Below are positions 1 through 11,880 of a stretch of 64,000 nucleotides of DNA, piece by piece; position 1 is the first letter of the stretch, and every line of letters begins with the position of its first letter. The notes below the pieces were generated by a model, which had not been told where the DNA came from, ran no database searches, and saw nothing but the letters and a program-made list of their open reading frames with translations. Position numbers and translations under genes: made by a program. This stretch comes from Rostratula benghalensis (taxonomy: Eukaryota > Chordata > Aves > Charadriiformes > Rostratulidae). Location of the stretch: NCBI GenBank assembly GCA_013399305.1, contig VXAI01000038.1, positions 3,769,093 to 3,833,092 on the forward strand, given 5' to 3'.

Positions 1-2090
1 GGTAGTAGAATGGACTATAAGATATATAGAGAGCAGGAGTGAAAGAAAGGTGTTGGACGTATTACTGCTTGAACAGTAAATACAGTGAAGTCTATCACAT
101 AACAGGGAGCATGTTGCATATTAACAGTCTAAGTAAATTCCTGTTACAACAGCGTGATAACAGCACCATAAAGGGATTCCTTCCTCACTCCCATCTCTAT
201 TTCATTTCCTTTAATCTGCGGACAACAGAAATTAACTAGCCTGAGTGCGAGGTGGAGCTGGGCTGCCTCTGTTACTCTGACACGCGCAGACTCAGGGCAC
301 ACCAGCTCACCAAATGCTCTTCCTGAGTGGCACTGATCTACCTCAGTACTTGGTGGAAGCATGGCAGCAGTTGTTGAATTGGCTCTTTCTGAAAAAAAAA
401 AACCAAACAAACAAGCATCGGTAACAAAGCACATTTTTCCCAAGGTATGTTCTTCTTTTCCCCTACTGCTCTCCTCATGAAAAAGACAACTACATTACCC
501 ACACACTGTAAATACTTGTAAGAGCTTCTGCTCTGTTTTGTAGAGCTCATATTCATGCAAATTTTGACAGTGACAAGCAAGCTTACCCTGTCCAATGGTG
601 GCTTTTTTTTTTTTCCCCAAATGCTGTGGATTTTATTATATTTTAACATTCAGGGTGCACAATTTTTACAGCTAACAGATCCTCATTTAATAGGTCCTCT
701 TAGGAACGGTAATCTGGGGACCCCTCCTCTGCCTGGTATTAGCTTAAGCTACAAGACAACTGTGGTTTTATCAATACACATTTTTTTGTCAAGTTATCTG
801 ACATGGGATGTCTAGTCAGAAAGCTGCAACAATACTTCATGAGTGGTAGATGACATAGTTGATTCCTTCAGGACTATTCCCCACCAGCACATGTTTGGCT
901 TTCAACAGCCTTACTCGTTCCTTGTTAGCAATATAGTGTAGAGCCTGAAGCAACATGCTACAGTTCAGAAGCCAGCCAACTATCACTGCTTTACAAAACA
1001 ATTCTGTTGCTGAATCAATATTTTCATGGCCTCCAGCTACTAGAAATGTCAGTATTTTTAGAGCTGCCAAAACACTGAAATGTCATTTTCAAATCAAGGC
1101 CTAGATGATGTGTAATCTCTGTTAGACTTGTATAATTGGATGTCAGCAGAATCACTCAGGATTTGCAGATGAAACTGCTCAAAATATGGCCTCATCACCT
1201 TACTTATTTTCTACCTTGTCTCTAAAGCTGTTATTTTTAGAAGCCCTAATTGTAAGGGAAGCTAAGAAGCCAGACATCTGCCTCATATTTGGACAGCTGC
1301 TATGGCTTCTTAATTCTCCACTGACCAACCTCCTTGCAGGCTGTTAAAGTTCTGCTGCAGCAGTGGGTAGAGACATGAAAAGTGCAGATGCCTCTGGTGG
1401 TGTGCTGACCAGACACTCTGCCCCACAAACTCCGTGCTCCTGATCTTACTCCTTAGCTTTTGTTTGTCATTTATTTTCTTCTCTTCCTCTAGTATTACTC
1501 AAGTTTCTGGCAATCGGTTATTTTGCTGTTAGGAATCCTGTGACTTCATGAAAGCTGATAATCCAGAGAACAAATCTTTTACTTAAGAGTTCATTTTTTA
1601 CTTGGTTAAAGATTTCTTTCTTCAGTTTATGCCTAATAACATGATTGCACAAGCAGGAAAAAGGCACCTTTTAAATACGGCCACTGACTGTGCAGTTAGT
1701 AGTGGGGAACAGTGGCTATAAAGCATCCAACAAAAATAAAAATGATGATCAGATAAATGTAAAAGGAAGTAGGTGGGAGAAGGAACGAGTAATTTTTTTC
1801 CCCCCCTACCTGGCTACACCCTACTCATCATCATGATCACAAAAAGTAGTGGAAAGGGAACGACATGAGCCAGAAAAGAGCTTCTACATAGAGTGAAGGC
1901 CAGACACAGCTCTATCAAACAAGCCAGCCCACACTCCCTTGGGGTAGCAGTAACCAGCAAGTGAAGAGAGTTAATTAATATTTTTGGTGCATGACCATGC
2001 TCTTCAATTTTAATTGGTGACAAGTGATAAAACAAAAAAATTTAAGTGGAATTTCATTTATCTGTATACAGCAGATCAATATTCACTCAG
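1..2090. other. Unique non-coding DNA, no gene seen
   Basis: I see no exon-like open frame, RNA gene or recognisable repeat in this stretch. It contains an A-rich tract with AAAC units at about 391-415 and a T run at about 603-615. The short open frames on both strands have no recognisable motif and overlap each other freely, as expected of chance frames. Confidence 0.6.
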
Positions 2091-2320
2091 CATGCAACAA
2101 CTCCTTGCATCTCAAAGGGATAAAATAAATTGTCAGTCAGCAGCATGCTTTTGATGTTGCTGGAATTTTTCTAGCTAAATTATTCACCTTCTCAAAAGGC
2201 AATCTGATAAATGTTTATTTCTTCATAATGCATTCTAACAACTGCTGATTTGTGACACTTGCGGTGAACAGAATTTAAATTCAGAGCAGGGCTCTTGGAA
2301 AATACTAAGCAGTACAAACA
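2091..2320. other. Candidate conserved non-coding block
   Basis: This block is free of repeats and low-complexity sequence and is dense in short motifs typical of vertebrate enhancers. Examples are a duplicated CAGCATGC near 2090 and 2141, GATAAA/GATAAAT sites, and AAATTATTCA. No open frame is maintained. The call rests on texture only; conservation cannot be seen from one sequence. It could equally be ordinary unique DNA. Confidence 0.22.
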
Positions 2321-3529
2321 AGAGAGGGCTGCAAGAGTATTTTTTTTTTTTCCTCCACTTCAGATATTGCAATGGCCTCCCATGGTATAAGGGGCACTAA
2401 TTGAATTTAAGAGATGTAATAAGCGAGAAATTCTCCCACTCACTTCATATCACAATGAAAGCCAACTCGACAGTACTGGCAGTGGCAGCAGCACCAGAAC
2501 AGCACATAAGCACCAATTTCACAGCCAAGCAGAAGAGACTGTGGAGCTGTAAAGCTCACTGATGAGTGTTACCTGAGGGCAGTCCTGTACAGCAGCGGTC
2601 AAAGTTTCACAAGCACTCTCGTCAAGAGCTACAAAATCAGACTATCCATTTTGCCAATATTAATCCTTGACTGGTGTCATTTTCAGTGTCACAGAAAACT
2701 TAGATTTCACTCATCCTTTATCAAAAAGTGTCACTGTATACTTGAACAGTATCCTACATAATCTGGAATCGTAGTCCTGAAAACAGACATAATTACAAAT
2801 ATCTTTTCTACATTAAAGCATTTCAATTTCTGAAGTATTATCTCATGAGCTGAACTTTGTGTTTACTAAACTCCCTGTTAGTATCAGTTCTATTATTAAT
2901 TTCAGTGCTGAAAAGCATAATGCAGATGAAGATGCATAATTCATATTATGAGAGCCCATAAAGACGTGCACCTGCAAACCACCAGAATGTGACCATTAGT
3001 GTCAATTTGATTTCACATGAACACAGAGCTCAAATCTGCAATACGCTCAGAACCATGACAACCATCACACTTGTGACTCAATGTGTTGGCTCACAATAGA
3101 CAATTAGAGAAGATCAGAGGGGAAGATGCTTGGGAATACAGCAAGATTAAATAATCACCCAGGGAAGTTAAATACTTTGTACTGTTTCATTACCTTTGTT
3201 GAAATGAGCGCTACAGGTAGAATTTCCTTCAAGAAGAATTGGGTCTCAGTATGGATTCTGAATGATGAGATAAGCAGCACAGTGATTCTACACAGAAAGC
3301 CTCCAAATGGAGTAATATGGCAGAACGCTACAGTTAACTGGCAGAAAAAAAGGAAGGGGTTATGATCACTAGTGAAGTAGAAAGAACACGAGCAATGCAA
3401 TAAAAGATGATATAAAAAAAGAAATTGAGTAGCACAAGTTGTAAACAGAATAAAACAAAACAAGAATCTGATGAGGCATAAAGAGGGGGTTCGTTTATGG
3501 AAAGACATCATAGGCAGGATGTTCAGAGC

Positions 3530-3650
3530 TCTTGCATTTTCATAGCACTGGAAGAGAGTGATGCAGCTTTGACAGCAGCTTACAAGGATGCTGCAGTAAT
3601 CCAGATGGTAAGTTACAAGAGCCTGTTTAAAAGACCCAATGGCAGAGAAC
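3530..3650 (-). pseudogene. Possible remnant of an L2/CR1-group LINE reverse transcriptase
   Basis: On the minus strand a 178-codon frame (3155-3691) contains the segment QALVTYHLDYCSILVSCC. This resembles the C-terminal reverse transcriptase motif of L2-like LINEs, in which a conserved SRLDYCN(S/A)LL segment precedes an LQ..QN.AAR stretch. Here the corresponding downstream residues read LFQCYENARAL, a loose match. The rest of the frame is hydrophobic and unlike the family. If real, it is a very old, heavily diverged copy with no activity. The alternative is a chance match over about 35 residues. Confidence 0.33.
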
Positions 3651-4768
3651 AGAAAAGGGTAAACAAACTTACACTGCCCAATTTTACGCATAGCACATTT
3701 CTCATTTGATTCAAATGCTGCTGAGTTTACCTTATATCAGAGGGAAAACAAAAACGTATGGGACAGACATCACAGTGGAAAAAACCCATCCTGGTAAACA
3801 TGGATTAATCTCTAAAAATTATTTCCAAAGTCAAGCAGAGAAATACAAATTGTACATCAGCTGTAATTTATGTTAAATGCAGCTGTAAGTGCCACATGTG
3901 ATATGCCTACATCCTCAAAAACAGAAAAGGGGAAATATAACAGATGTTGTTGCTTTAAAACATTAGGCAACATGAATGACTCCACTTGTTTTCCTAAATA
4001 AAAATAAAAAAGCAAGAGAAATGAACACTAAAGACCTAAAGTGATAAAATATTAAATACCTCACTTAGTTGATTCAGTATTTGACACCCTTTCTTACTGC
4101 AAATCTCACAGCTGCTGCTGTGTAAGTGATGGTAAAAGAAAGGAAGAAAAAAAATGGGCGTTAGTGTAAAATGATGGGGCTTTGACATAAGTCATGGCAG
4201 AGATGAGAGACCCTAAAACCTGTAATTTAGAAGCTTTCAGAAAATCTGAGGTTGCTGATCTTAAGGTGATAGCCTCAAAGAACTTGGCAATGTTAGTTAT
4301 ATAGGGGAGGGAAGGAGGACAGAGTTTAAGTCTTGACATGGGAGCCATTTAAGGAAAAATACCTGAAAGCTTTTCTGAAAACAATCAGACCTTTGCTAAC
4401 TGAAGAACTTCATCTCTCCCAAGAGACTTCCATGAAGGACTTCCGTAAATAAGATACTGGTTTTATCCCTCCCACCCTCCTGCTGGTGGAACATGTGCAG
4501 TGTTCACAGGTGCCTTCGCAGCAAGTTCTACAGTTTCCCCTCTCTCCACCCTAATGACATCCTGCCTATTTTATTCTCCCAGGACAAGGCTCATCTAGAC
4601 AGAGCAGGGATTGCAAAAAGCACATCTGTAGGCAGCCAGTAAAGAATGCATGCAGAAACACATGCAGGAGAAGAATAAGAGAAAAGGCACAGAAAGGCTG
4701 AACCCTCACAGAACCAGTGTCGGGGTCACACAGCAGCAATTTCCAAGCAGATTGACTCTTTTATAGGT

Positions 4769-4846
4769 AGTTTTTTTCTTTTTTATCTCTTTTTTGTTCG
4801 TTTCTTTTTATTGGATTTCCATGAATTTTTACTTTTTTTTATCATC
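4769..4846. repeat. T-rich low-complexity tract
   Basis: About 78 bases are dominated by T runs of 4 to 8 interrupted by C, G or A. There is no fixed repeat unit, so this is low complexity rather than a microsatellite. It could be the degraded A-tail of a minus-strand retroposon, but no body of such an element is recognisable beside it. Confidence 0.7.
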
Positions 4847-7430
4847 CCCCACAGTTGCTCTCATGACTGTTTGCTCTTTTGCTACTACCTTGAACTGATC
4901 TTTGCAGAACAAAGGTTCCCTTGCTGCTTCAGTTTACCTCATTGCTTACCCATCGCTCACTACAGTGACACAACACAGAAAGATGCTAGATAACATGGGA
5001 TCAAGTTCTGCTCTCACCTTTCTGAAGAGCTATGGGCCAGGAGGAAATCAAGAAACCCATTTTTCTACTTCTGTGCTTCTCCATCCCTCAGACTGCTTTA
5101 ACAGCCATCTGAAGATTCCTCATTTTTATCCCCACGTATGCTCTCCTCCACATATTCTCCTTTCCCTGAACTCCAACTACCAAAAAAGCTTTGTAGTATT
5201 ACATTTGCACCATTCAGCACAAGCTAGTTAAGACATACAGTAATTGCTGAAAAATTTATCACTTTTTTTCACCCCTAACCAATGTAATTCTTGTCTGCTG
5301 CCTGCACATCCTCCCTCCCCACTGAGCCAGTGCACTGTGATAATCACACCAGTAATGTTTAGATAGAGATCAAGCGATGCAGCCAGCTCTCTCTCAACTC
5401 TTTCAACTTCACATTTTACTTGGAATCACATATTACTGTCTGAAAAACATAAAGCCATTTTTCTTTTAATGAAAACTGCTTTTAGATAACAGTCGAACAA
5501 CCCCAGATTTAGATAAGGAAAAAAGAGACTAATCCATCTCAACATAAGAGAAAGGGTGAAATTCTGTCAGCTATTCACAGACACAGGTCATCTCAGAACA
5601 TACAAATCACCCATACAAATTAATGCCAGCTAAAACATTTGTAGCTGTGAGGACACCACCTCAATGACAGGCATTCCTGCAGGCTTGACATCACAGAATC
5701 CACTACACCGAATTCTGATGCTAGTGAAGACAGCAAGTTTGTCAAGTGGTGTGTTACCAACCTGACCACCCATTTCATACCAAAGGTTTTTTAATCTTCA
5801 TTTCAAAGCAAATTTCCAGTCGTCATTCTTACAAAATGTCTTTCTGTGAAATGTTCAAACAGATGCATTTTATGAAGCCGCATCACCTCCTTTCTGTCTG
5901 TCATGGCTTTATGGGGATTAAGAAACAGTCCCCGCAGTGGCTTGACAAATACAGCTGTTCCTGTTCACCTGCACGAGTACCAGAGGCCCAAGGACAGATA
6001 CTCCACCTGCATGTGTCTACCAGTACTGTCAGAGCAATTACATTTTAGATGAGCTAATGGCTTTAAGACATGAACTGAAAGGTTTCTAGGGGAAAAATCT
6101 TTAAGAAACACCTTGAAGTAAGAACAACAGTTATCAGAAAAGTTTGGATTAGTACAGGTATTCTACCAAAAACAAAGACAAAAACCTCTATAAAAACCAC
6201 ACAAAACCCCAATATTAAAACTATCACGACAGAGTCTTGCAATAACTTTACAGCCCAATGCCTCCAAAAAGCACCTATTAAGTAAAATATTCAATAATTA
6301 GTGAATAATTACACAAAAGAGTAATTCAAAGGTTTAGGAAGGTTCTGCAAATTTAATGTTTTGTTTGTTTTCTGGGTTATGGTGTCCTTTTTAATACTCT
6401 CTTTAAATTCAAGAACACTGCTAGAATCGTTCATACCTCAAAAAAAAAAAAACAAACACCACCTCCAGCTTCTTGAAAGGAGCAGCATAGACAGTATTTC
6501 ATTTCTATGAGCCTTTCCACTACTGGATTCAGACTGTTACAAAAACCAGTCCTATCTTGTACACATATACACAGTTAAAACACTGAGTTATCTGCTGAAT
6601 ACGTCAGCTATCCAGTGGCAGAATGGCCATGACAGATCTAAACCGGGGTAGACACAAACACATAAACGTGACTTTAATAACTTGACAGTGTACTTTTTGC
6701 CCCTGTTTGGATTTTACTTTTAAGTCTTGCTTTTTCCTGAAACACTTACAGGATTGGGATCATTTGTGTTCGGTTACTAAGAACGCCAAACTAAAGGTAA
6801 AACTTAGCTTTCATGGAAGTTGTGTGTGGCTACCCATTACCACCACTCTCCTCACTGCTTCTCTGTAGTTTAACAATGAAGACTTGGGTGATTCCAGAAG
6901 AGCTTACTGACAACCAAGTGCCTGAATACGCCAACACCTATGAACAGCTCTACTAACTTCAATTGCTTGTAAAAAGCAATTCCACAGTCACAGCTGTGGA
7001 TGACGAAGATGAAAAAAACATCAACATCCTCTGGTTCTTCTCTAAGTTGGAACAGAGGTTGAACCTACCAGCAATCACAACCTCAGTCACAGAACTCAAA
7101 GCTTAAGCCAGGATACATCACCTTACTGCTCTAAAGGTTTTGTCCACGACTTACCATGGATAGAATTCCAGGTTTCCTTGTAATCTACAATCAAGTGCTA
7201 TAAAATTGCATTCATCCATCTCACATTGCTTTTATTAGTATGAATACCTATAAAGTGCCAGTACATTTAGAGCAAATATATCCCGAAATGAAGAAACATC
7301 AGCTTACGCTTCAAAGCACAGCCTGTGCCTTCTGATTCACTGCCTCCTCTCCCTTTGCTATCATATAACAGCAGAAACTTGGCTTCTAAATCAGCTGCTG
7401 AAACAATCATGGCCTGATGTAGCAGCAAGT

Positions 7431-7770
7431 GACTGAGGGAACCAGCTCTCCCCCTAGAAATCCAGTCAATTAAATTCTGCCTGGAAGGGATTCAATCTAA
7501 TATCAAAGATGCTGCCATAAGGGTAAGTTCCCTGGAGCGCAGGGTTAATGATTTAGAGCATGTCAGGCTGGCCTGAAGCAGTGGAAATGAAGCCACACTT
7601 AAATAAATAAATTAACACATAGGGAAACAACCCAAATAAATACCTGCAGTAATTAAAAAAAAAATTGCCATGGAGACACACTGCAGTAATTGGCACCCAT
7701 TTAAGGGATATTCAAATTTTCTTGAAGTCTCACCTTAATGCCTGAATATTTAATTTCCCAAGATCACTGA
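7431..7770. other. Candidate conserved non-coding block (enhancer-like)
   Basis: This block has the texture of deeply conserved vertebrate regulatory DNA. It holds several homeodomain-like TAAT cores (CAATTAAATT, GTAATTAAAA, ATTTAATTTCC), two copies of CTGCAGTAATT about 40 bases apart near 7643 and 7681, and the AAATAAATAAATTAA string near 7601. It lacks an open frame and known repeats. The duplicated CTGCAGTAATT is directly visible; its regulatory meaning is inference. Confidence 0.3.
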
Positions 7771-8330
7771 AACATAAAACACTAAAGAGTCTGTTAATAA
7801 CACAAAAAAAACCCCAAGCATAAGTCAATCATCTTTGAAAGTGAGTGCAGTTACAGCTAGGAGGAGGTGAAGAATTTTTTTTTACATTCACAATGGAGAC
7901 TGAAGGTTGATGTCTTTTTTGCAGATTGTAATTCATTCTTATATACACACATTGTCATCAGCATTAAAATACAAGGACCCTTATAATCTATAAAGTTTTT
8001 ATCCCTGAAATCACAGTGAAGCAAAGATGTCTGGTGATATGAAGATGAAACTTTTCTAAACTTAATACTCCAGCCCCAATGGGTACACCTAAGTGCACTA
8101 AAGTCCAAGTGTGTTGTGTTCCTCTGTTTTGTTGGGTTTTGTAATTATTGTTCCTGAATCATTTTTGCATTTCTCTCACTGCAAGTGCCAGACGGGCATC
8201 TTTTTTTTTTTCCCAGCTACAATTAATTCAGTAAGCAAAAATTAACAACACATTTCTTATATGAAAGCCTCAAGATGACAACGGTAGAATACTATTATGC
8301 TGCTTCTGATGTTACTTTTAATGCAAACTT

Positions 8331-8346
8331 GTCTGTCTGTCTGTCT
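8331..8346 (+). repeat. (GTCT)4 microsatellite
   Basis: Four perfect tandem copies of GTCT are present. This is a short tetranucleotide repeat that may vary in length between individuals. Confidence 0.85.
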
Positions 8347-10195
8347 AGAGGGGCTGAAAATTCCAAGGAAAAAGTTTACACTTTGCAAATACAGCTAAAA
8401 TGCAAATTAACCCTGTCTTGGATAGCTCCTTCTGAACCACAGCCGAGCAGTGTCTAGATAAAGTACTGTTCAGACACAGAGCAGTTGAGCAGGAATCTGC
8501 ATTAGAATCATTAAGATTTGGCACATATTTGAAGAGGCAAGGAAGACACTCTTGTGCTTTAGGTTCTGGACAACATCTCAGCAGTAACATTTCTCAATGT
8601 TCTCATTCTCCATCTAAAACAGGGATTAACAAGTAGTGCCGAGATACTTGAGTCAAGAATAATGACAAAACATCCCTGTATGTGGATTTGGGAACATCAA
8701 TTCTGCGTAGCACAAACACAAAACTGTTACTGGAGTAAGAAGCATTAGCTCTCTTTTAGCATCAACTTCTTAAGGCACATCCTCAGACTTTGGAAGACTC
8801 ATCCTGACCTCTCTCCTTTTCTTAAGAGATATGATTTCCCTCTCATTAAAGCATCAGGTGCTACAAAACTAAGCAGTGGATCTTGTAGCCTCTCCCACCA
8901 GCCATGTTCTGCTGTTAATAAATGAAAAATCATAAAAATGAAAAAATAGTAAATCAACACCATTAAAACCTTCCTCGATCGTTTTGACAGCACATGTGAG
9001 TATGAGTCCTTATTGATCAAACAAGAAGTATTTGTTGATGCTTGCTCTCCCTCCATTTATTCAAAATTAAACAGTTCTACCTAAAAAGAACGAGGGCTTA
9101 TCGCCCTCAAATATATAACACAGTAAGCACACCCTTAGGGAACACAATGGCTCAAATTCTCTAACAGAGAAATTCAAGTCTGCCCCTTTTCCAGTGGAAG
9201 CTCAGCTGCCAAATTAAGAGAAGCATTTACTCCCCAAAACCAGAAGACAGTCCTCCCCTCCTATTTTGTATGCACTACTTTGTAAGATATTAGGGCAAGG
9301 ACAATTTACCCACTAGATCAAGAATCATCAAAAGCTTGGGGAGAATATTTTCAACTATTGTAATAATAGGTAATTGATTCCTCAAACAGCAGGAGGAACA
9401 CGCTATATTCTTCATGCCTATTGCACCAACACCAGCAATGGCCAGAGCAATCCAAAGAGGCTGGACTACTACTTTGGAAGAAAAAGAGAAGAGCAAGTGA
9501 CATTTTTAATGGCTGTGTTTGATTATATAAATGCAATGTATCATTTCTTTATATGTATTTTAAAGTTTTTTTTTAAATTTCTGCAACAGAACCTTTAAAT
9601 ACACTTGGCTAAGAAGATTTAGAAACCCATGTTAGTAATATGAACTGAGTGACAGCCATGCCCCTGTTAGCTTCATTCCAGTTGAATTACCTGTCCAGTT
9701 GAGACTCCCCCTTTACAAGCTGCATTTAATACATTAATTCAGTGAATGGACTATTTTTCCAGAATCATTAATAGAATGCATTAAAGTCATCAACATGAAA
9801 ACTCTCTTCAGTTGGACAGGTTCATGTTCATAACTGAAAAATATTTGGCCATTTTGTCAAATGAATTCCATCATCCTTTCACAGGAATCTTGGACACTTT
9901 TACTTTGTAAAAAACACATTTACACATTTATAATTAGATCTACACAAAAACCTTGCTTTTGGCACTCCCCATGTTGTAATTTATAGCAAGCTACTATTAT
10001 TTCAGCATGTCAACTCTCCAGTACAGAGGAGCGCTCTTGTGCCCACCTTAAGCCCAGGGGCTAAGGCGCTGGAAGGGTTCAAAGGAGCTTCCAAGCAGTA
10101 AGATCAAGGCCCTGAACCCACAGTCTCTGTAAGGTGAAAGAGACAGTATTTCACAAGTGTTTGGAGAACAAATGTGTATCGAAGAAATGCCAATT

Positions 10196-10215
10196 AAAAA
10201 AAAAAAAAAAAAAAA
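10196..10215 (+). repeat. 20-base A run
   Basis: An uninterrupted run of 20 A follows GCCAATT. No retroposon body is recognisable immediately upstream and no flanking duplication was found, so I list it as a homopolymer rather than a retrogene tail. Confidence 0.85.
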
Positions 10216-10470
10216 GCTGTTGACAGAGGACAGGACAGGACATACTTATTCCTCTTTCCTTCTGACCAACCCAAGCTGCGTCCTGTGAAATAAATAGGAC
10301 AGAAAGCACTGAACCTTGACATACTACAAGAGGATGTCTGATGCCAGAATAAATCAGCTCTATGCTGGTAAGGTGAAAAAACATGACGGTGATAGGCAAG
10401 GCATAAGAGAAGTCAAAACAGCAACAGAACAATCAGGTAGATATATACTTGTTACCATGGCAACCAAACA

Positions 10471-10502
10471 GCATATGCTAGAAAGCATATATGCTAGAAA
10501 GC
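10471..10502 (+). repeat. Imperfect direct repeat, two copies
   Basis: GCATATGCTAGAAA is followed directly by GCATATATGCTAGAAA. The two copies differ by an AT insertion, which suggests replication slippage. Confidence 0.8.
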
Positions 10503-11630
10503 CTCTGAGAAAGCTTAAGTCAAAAGGAGAGAAATTACAACCAAAACAGGGGTTTGGCTACACTAGATTTGCAAAGGAGTCCTGTTTCATATCGATTGGT
10601 AAGATGATGAGACACAGACCATAGGACTCTAAATGACCTGGTGGCTAGATTCTTCAGGAGCATCCACAGCACAGGGAAACCATGTTCAATTTTAACAATA
10701 AAGGCATGGTATAAATGAAGATGGCAAGAGGAAGTCTGAACTGCTAATTAAGATAGACCACTCAATAGTAATTGCTGTATCCTATTTGATAAAAATCACT
10801 TCCTAGGTCTGTAATGGGTTCGTATATTAGCATAAACTGCTTTTATCTATTAATATTTCAGTGCCACACTAACTCCCAGTTGATAATATAGTCTATAAGT
10901 AAGTCTGGTAAAATATGCATTTAGTGTCTAGTACATGTCATGTGGAAGACAAAGGTCTAATTAGCAAATTTTTATATTACACAAGTTCAATGGCCAGCAT
11001 TTGATACTTCTGTGCAGCATCAGCAAGGAGAAAGGTACCGGTGATCTTACTAGGACCTGTATCACCTCAAGTCACTTCCACGCCCAGCTCATTAGTCACT
11101 CCACGTTTTGCACCTCAGGGCACCAGATATTTTAGCTTTCTGCAGGTAGTCAAACAGGTAAAACTTTTATTACTTCTTCCTTTGAAAACAGAGAGAGAAG
11201 CAGCAGCCAAGGGTCCTTTGCTTTCAAGTACTCCTTCTGAGTTGGATATTTAATGTTGGCAGTCATACTGGAAGCTTATTCCTTGAGAAAAATTCCTAGG
11301 AGAAGCTATACCAGAAATACTGTCTGAAATAATAACCCTTCATCCTTAAGGTCAAAGGAAAAAACTGTTCTTATAAACACAATGAAAACCAATCTGATGG
11401 ATATAAACAAACAAAAAAACCCCAAACAAAGAAGAAACAAGTAGCCCACTGTATAAACACTTCCAAAGTGAAGTAAATAAAACCCTTGAAGGGAAATGAC
11501 AAAGTTAGAGAGTCAAGTGAAATAGCAGGAAGATAAATTATCCCAGGAAGCCAGATTCACTCCTGTTCATTTAGTCAGTAGCAAGAAAAAAAAAACAGGA
11601 GTGGAAATCATAGCAGCTTTTAATAGATCA

Positions 11631-11870
11631 GAAAAAAAAAAAAAAAGGATGTACGATCTGACCCAACAATTCTGCCTTTTCTCTCTGAAAAACAAAAGAA
11701 ATCCAAACAAACAAAAAAACCCAAGAAACAACCCCAGAAAGAAAAAGACAAAAAGAATTTTAAAAAAGGGAAAAAAGGAAAAAAAAAAAAGAAAAAAAAA
11801 GAGAAAAAAATGCCAAAGGACAACCCCAAGTCAAACAACAACAACAAAAAAAACCCCACCACATTTTAGA
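11631..11870 (+). repeat. A-rich and purine-rich low-complexity region
   Basis: About 240 bases are dominated by A, with scattered G and C in AAAC, AAAG and AACCCC patterns. An initial A run sits at 11631-11646 and further runs are concentrated at about 11760-11810 and 11846-11856. It yields a spurious Lys/Asn-rich frame on the plus strand (11601-11882) and a Phe-rich mirror frame on the minus strand (11620-11862). Both are artefacts of composition. Confidence 0.85.
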
Positions 11871-11880
11871 AAAAAGTGTT

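Larger units (their letters stand above)
2321..7430. other. Unique non-coding DNA with pyrimidine-rich tracts
   Basis: No gene is supported here. Contents are a T run at 2340-2351, a possible L2-type remnant at 3530-3650 (listed separately), a T-rich stretch at about 4769-4846, and an A run with AAAC units at about 6440-6457. Several frames of 80-110 codons occur, for example 4902-5231 plus, but none shows a domain, biased codon use or flanking splice signals that I can defend. Confidence 0.55.
7771..11600. other. Unique non-coding DNA
   Basis: No gene is supported. It holds a short (GTCT)4 microsatellite at 8331-8346, a T run near 8201-8211, a 20-base A run at 10196-10215 and a small imperfect direct repeat at 10471-10502. 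The 102-codon plus frame at 10316-10624 is Lys/Arg-rich with no recognisable domain. No poly(A) signal, splice-site pair or target-site duplication could be tied to it. Confidence 0.55.

Noticed and set aside
10316..10624. 102-codon Lys-rich plus frame preceded by an A run
   Set aside because: The A run lies upstream, not downstream as for a retrogene, and there is no family match.
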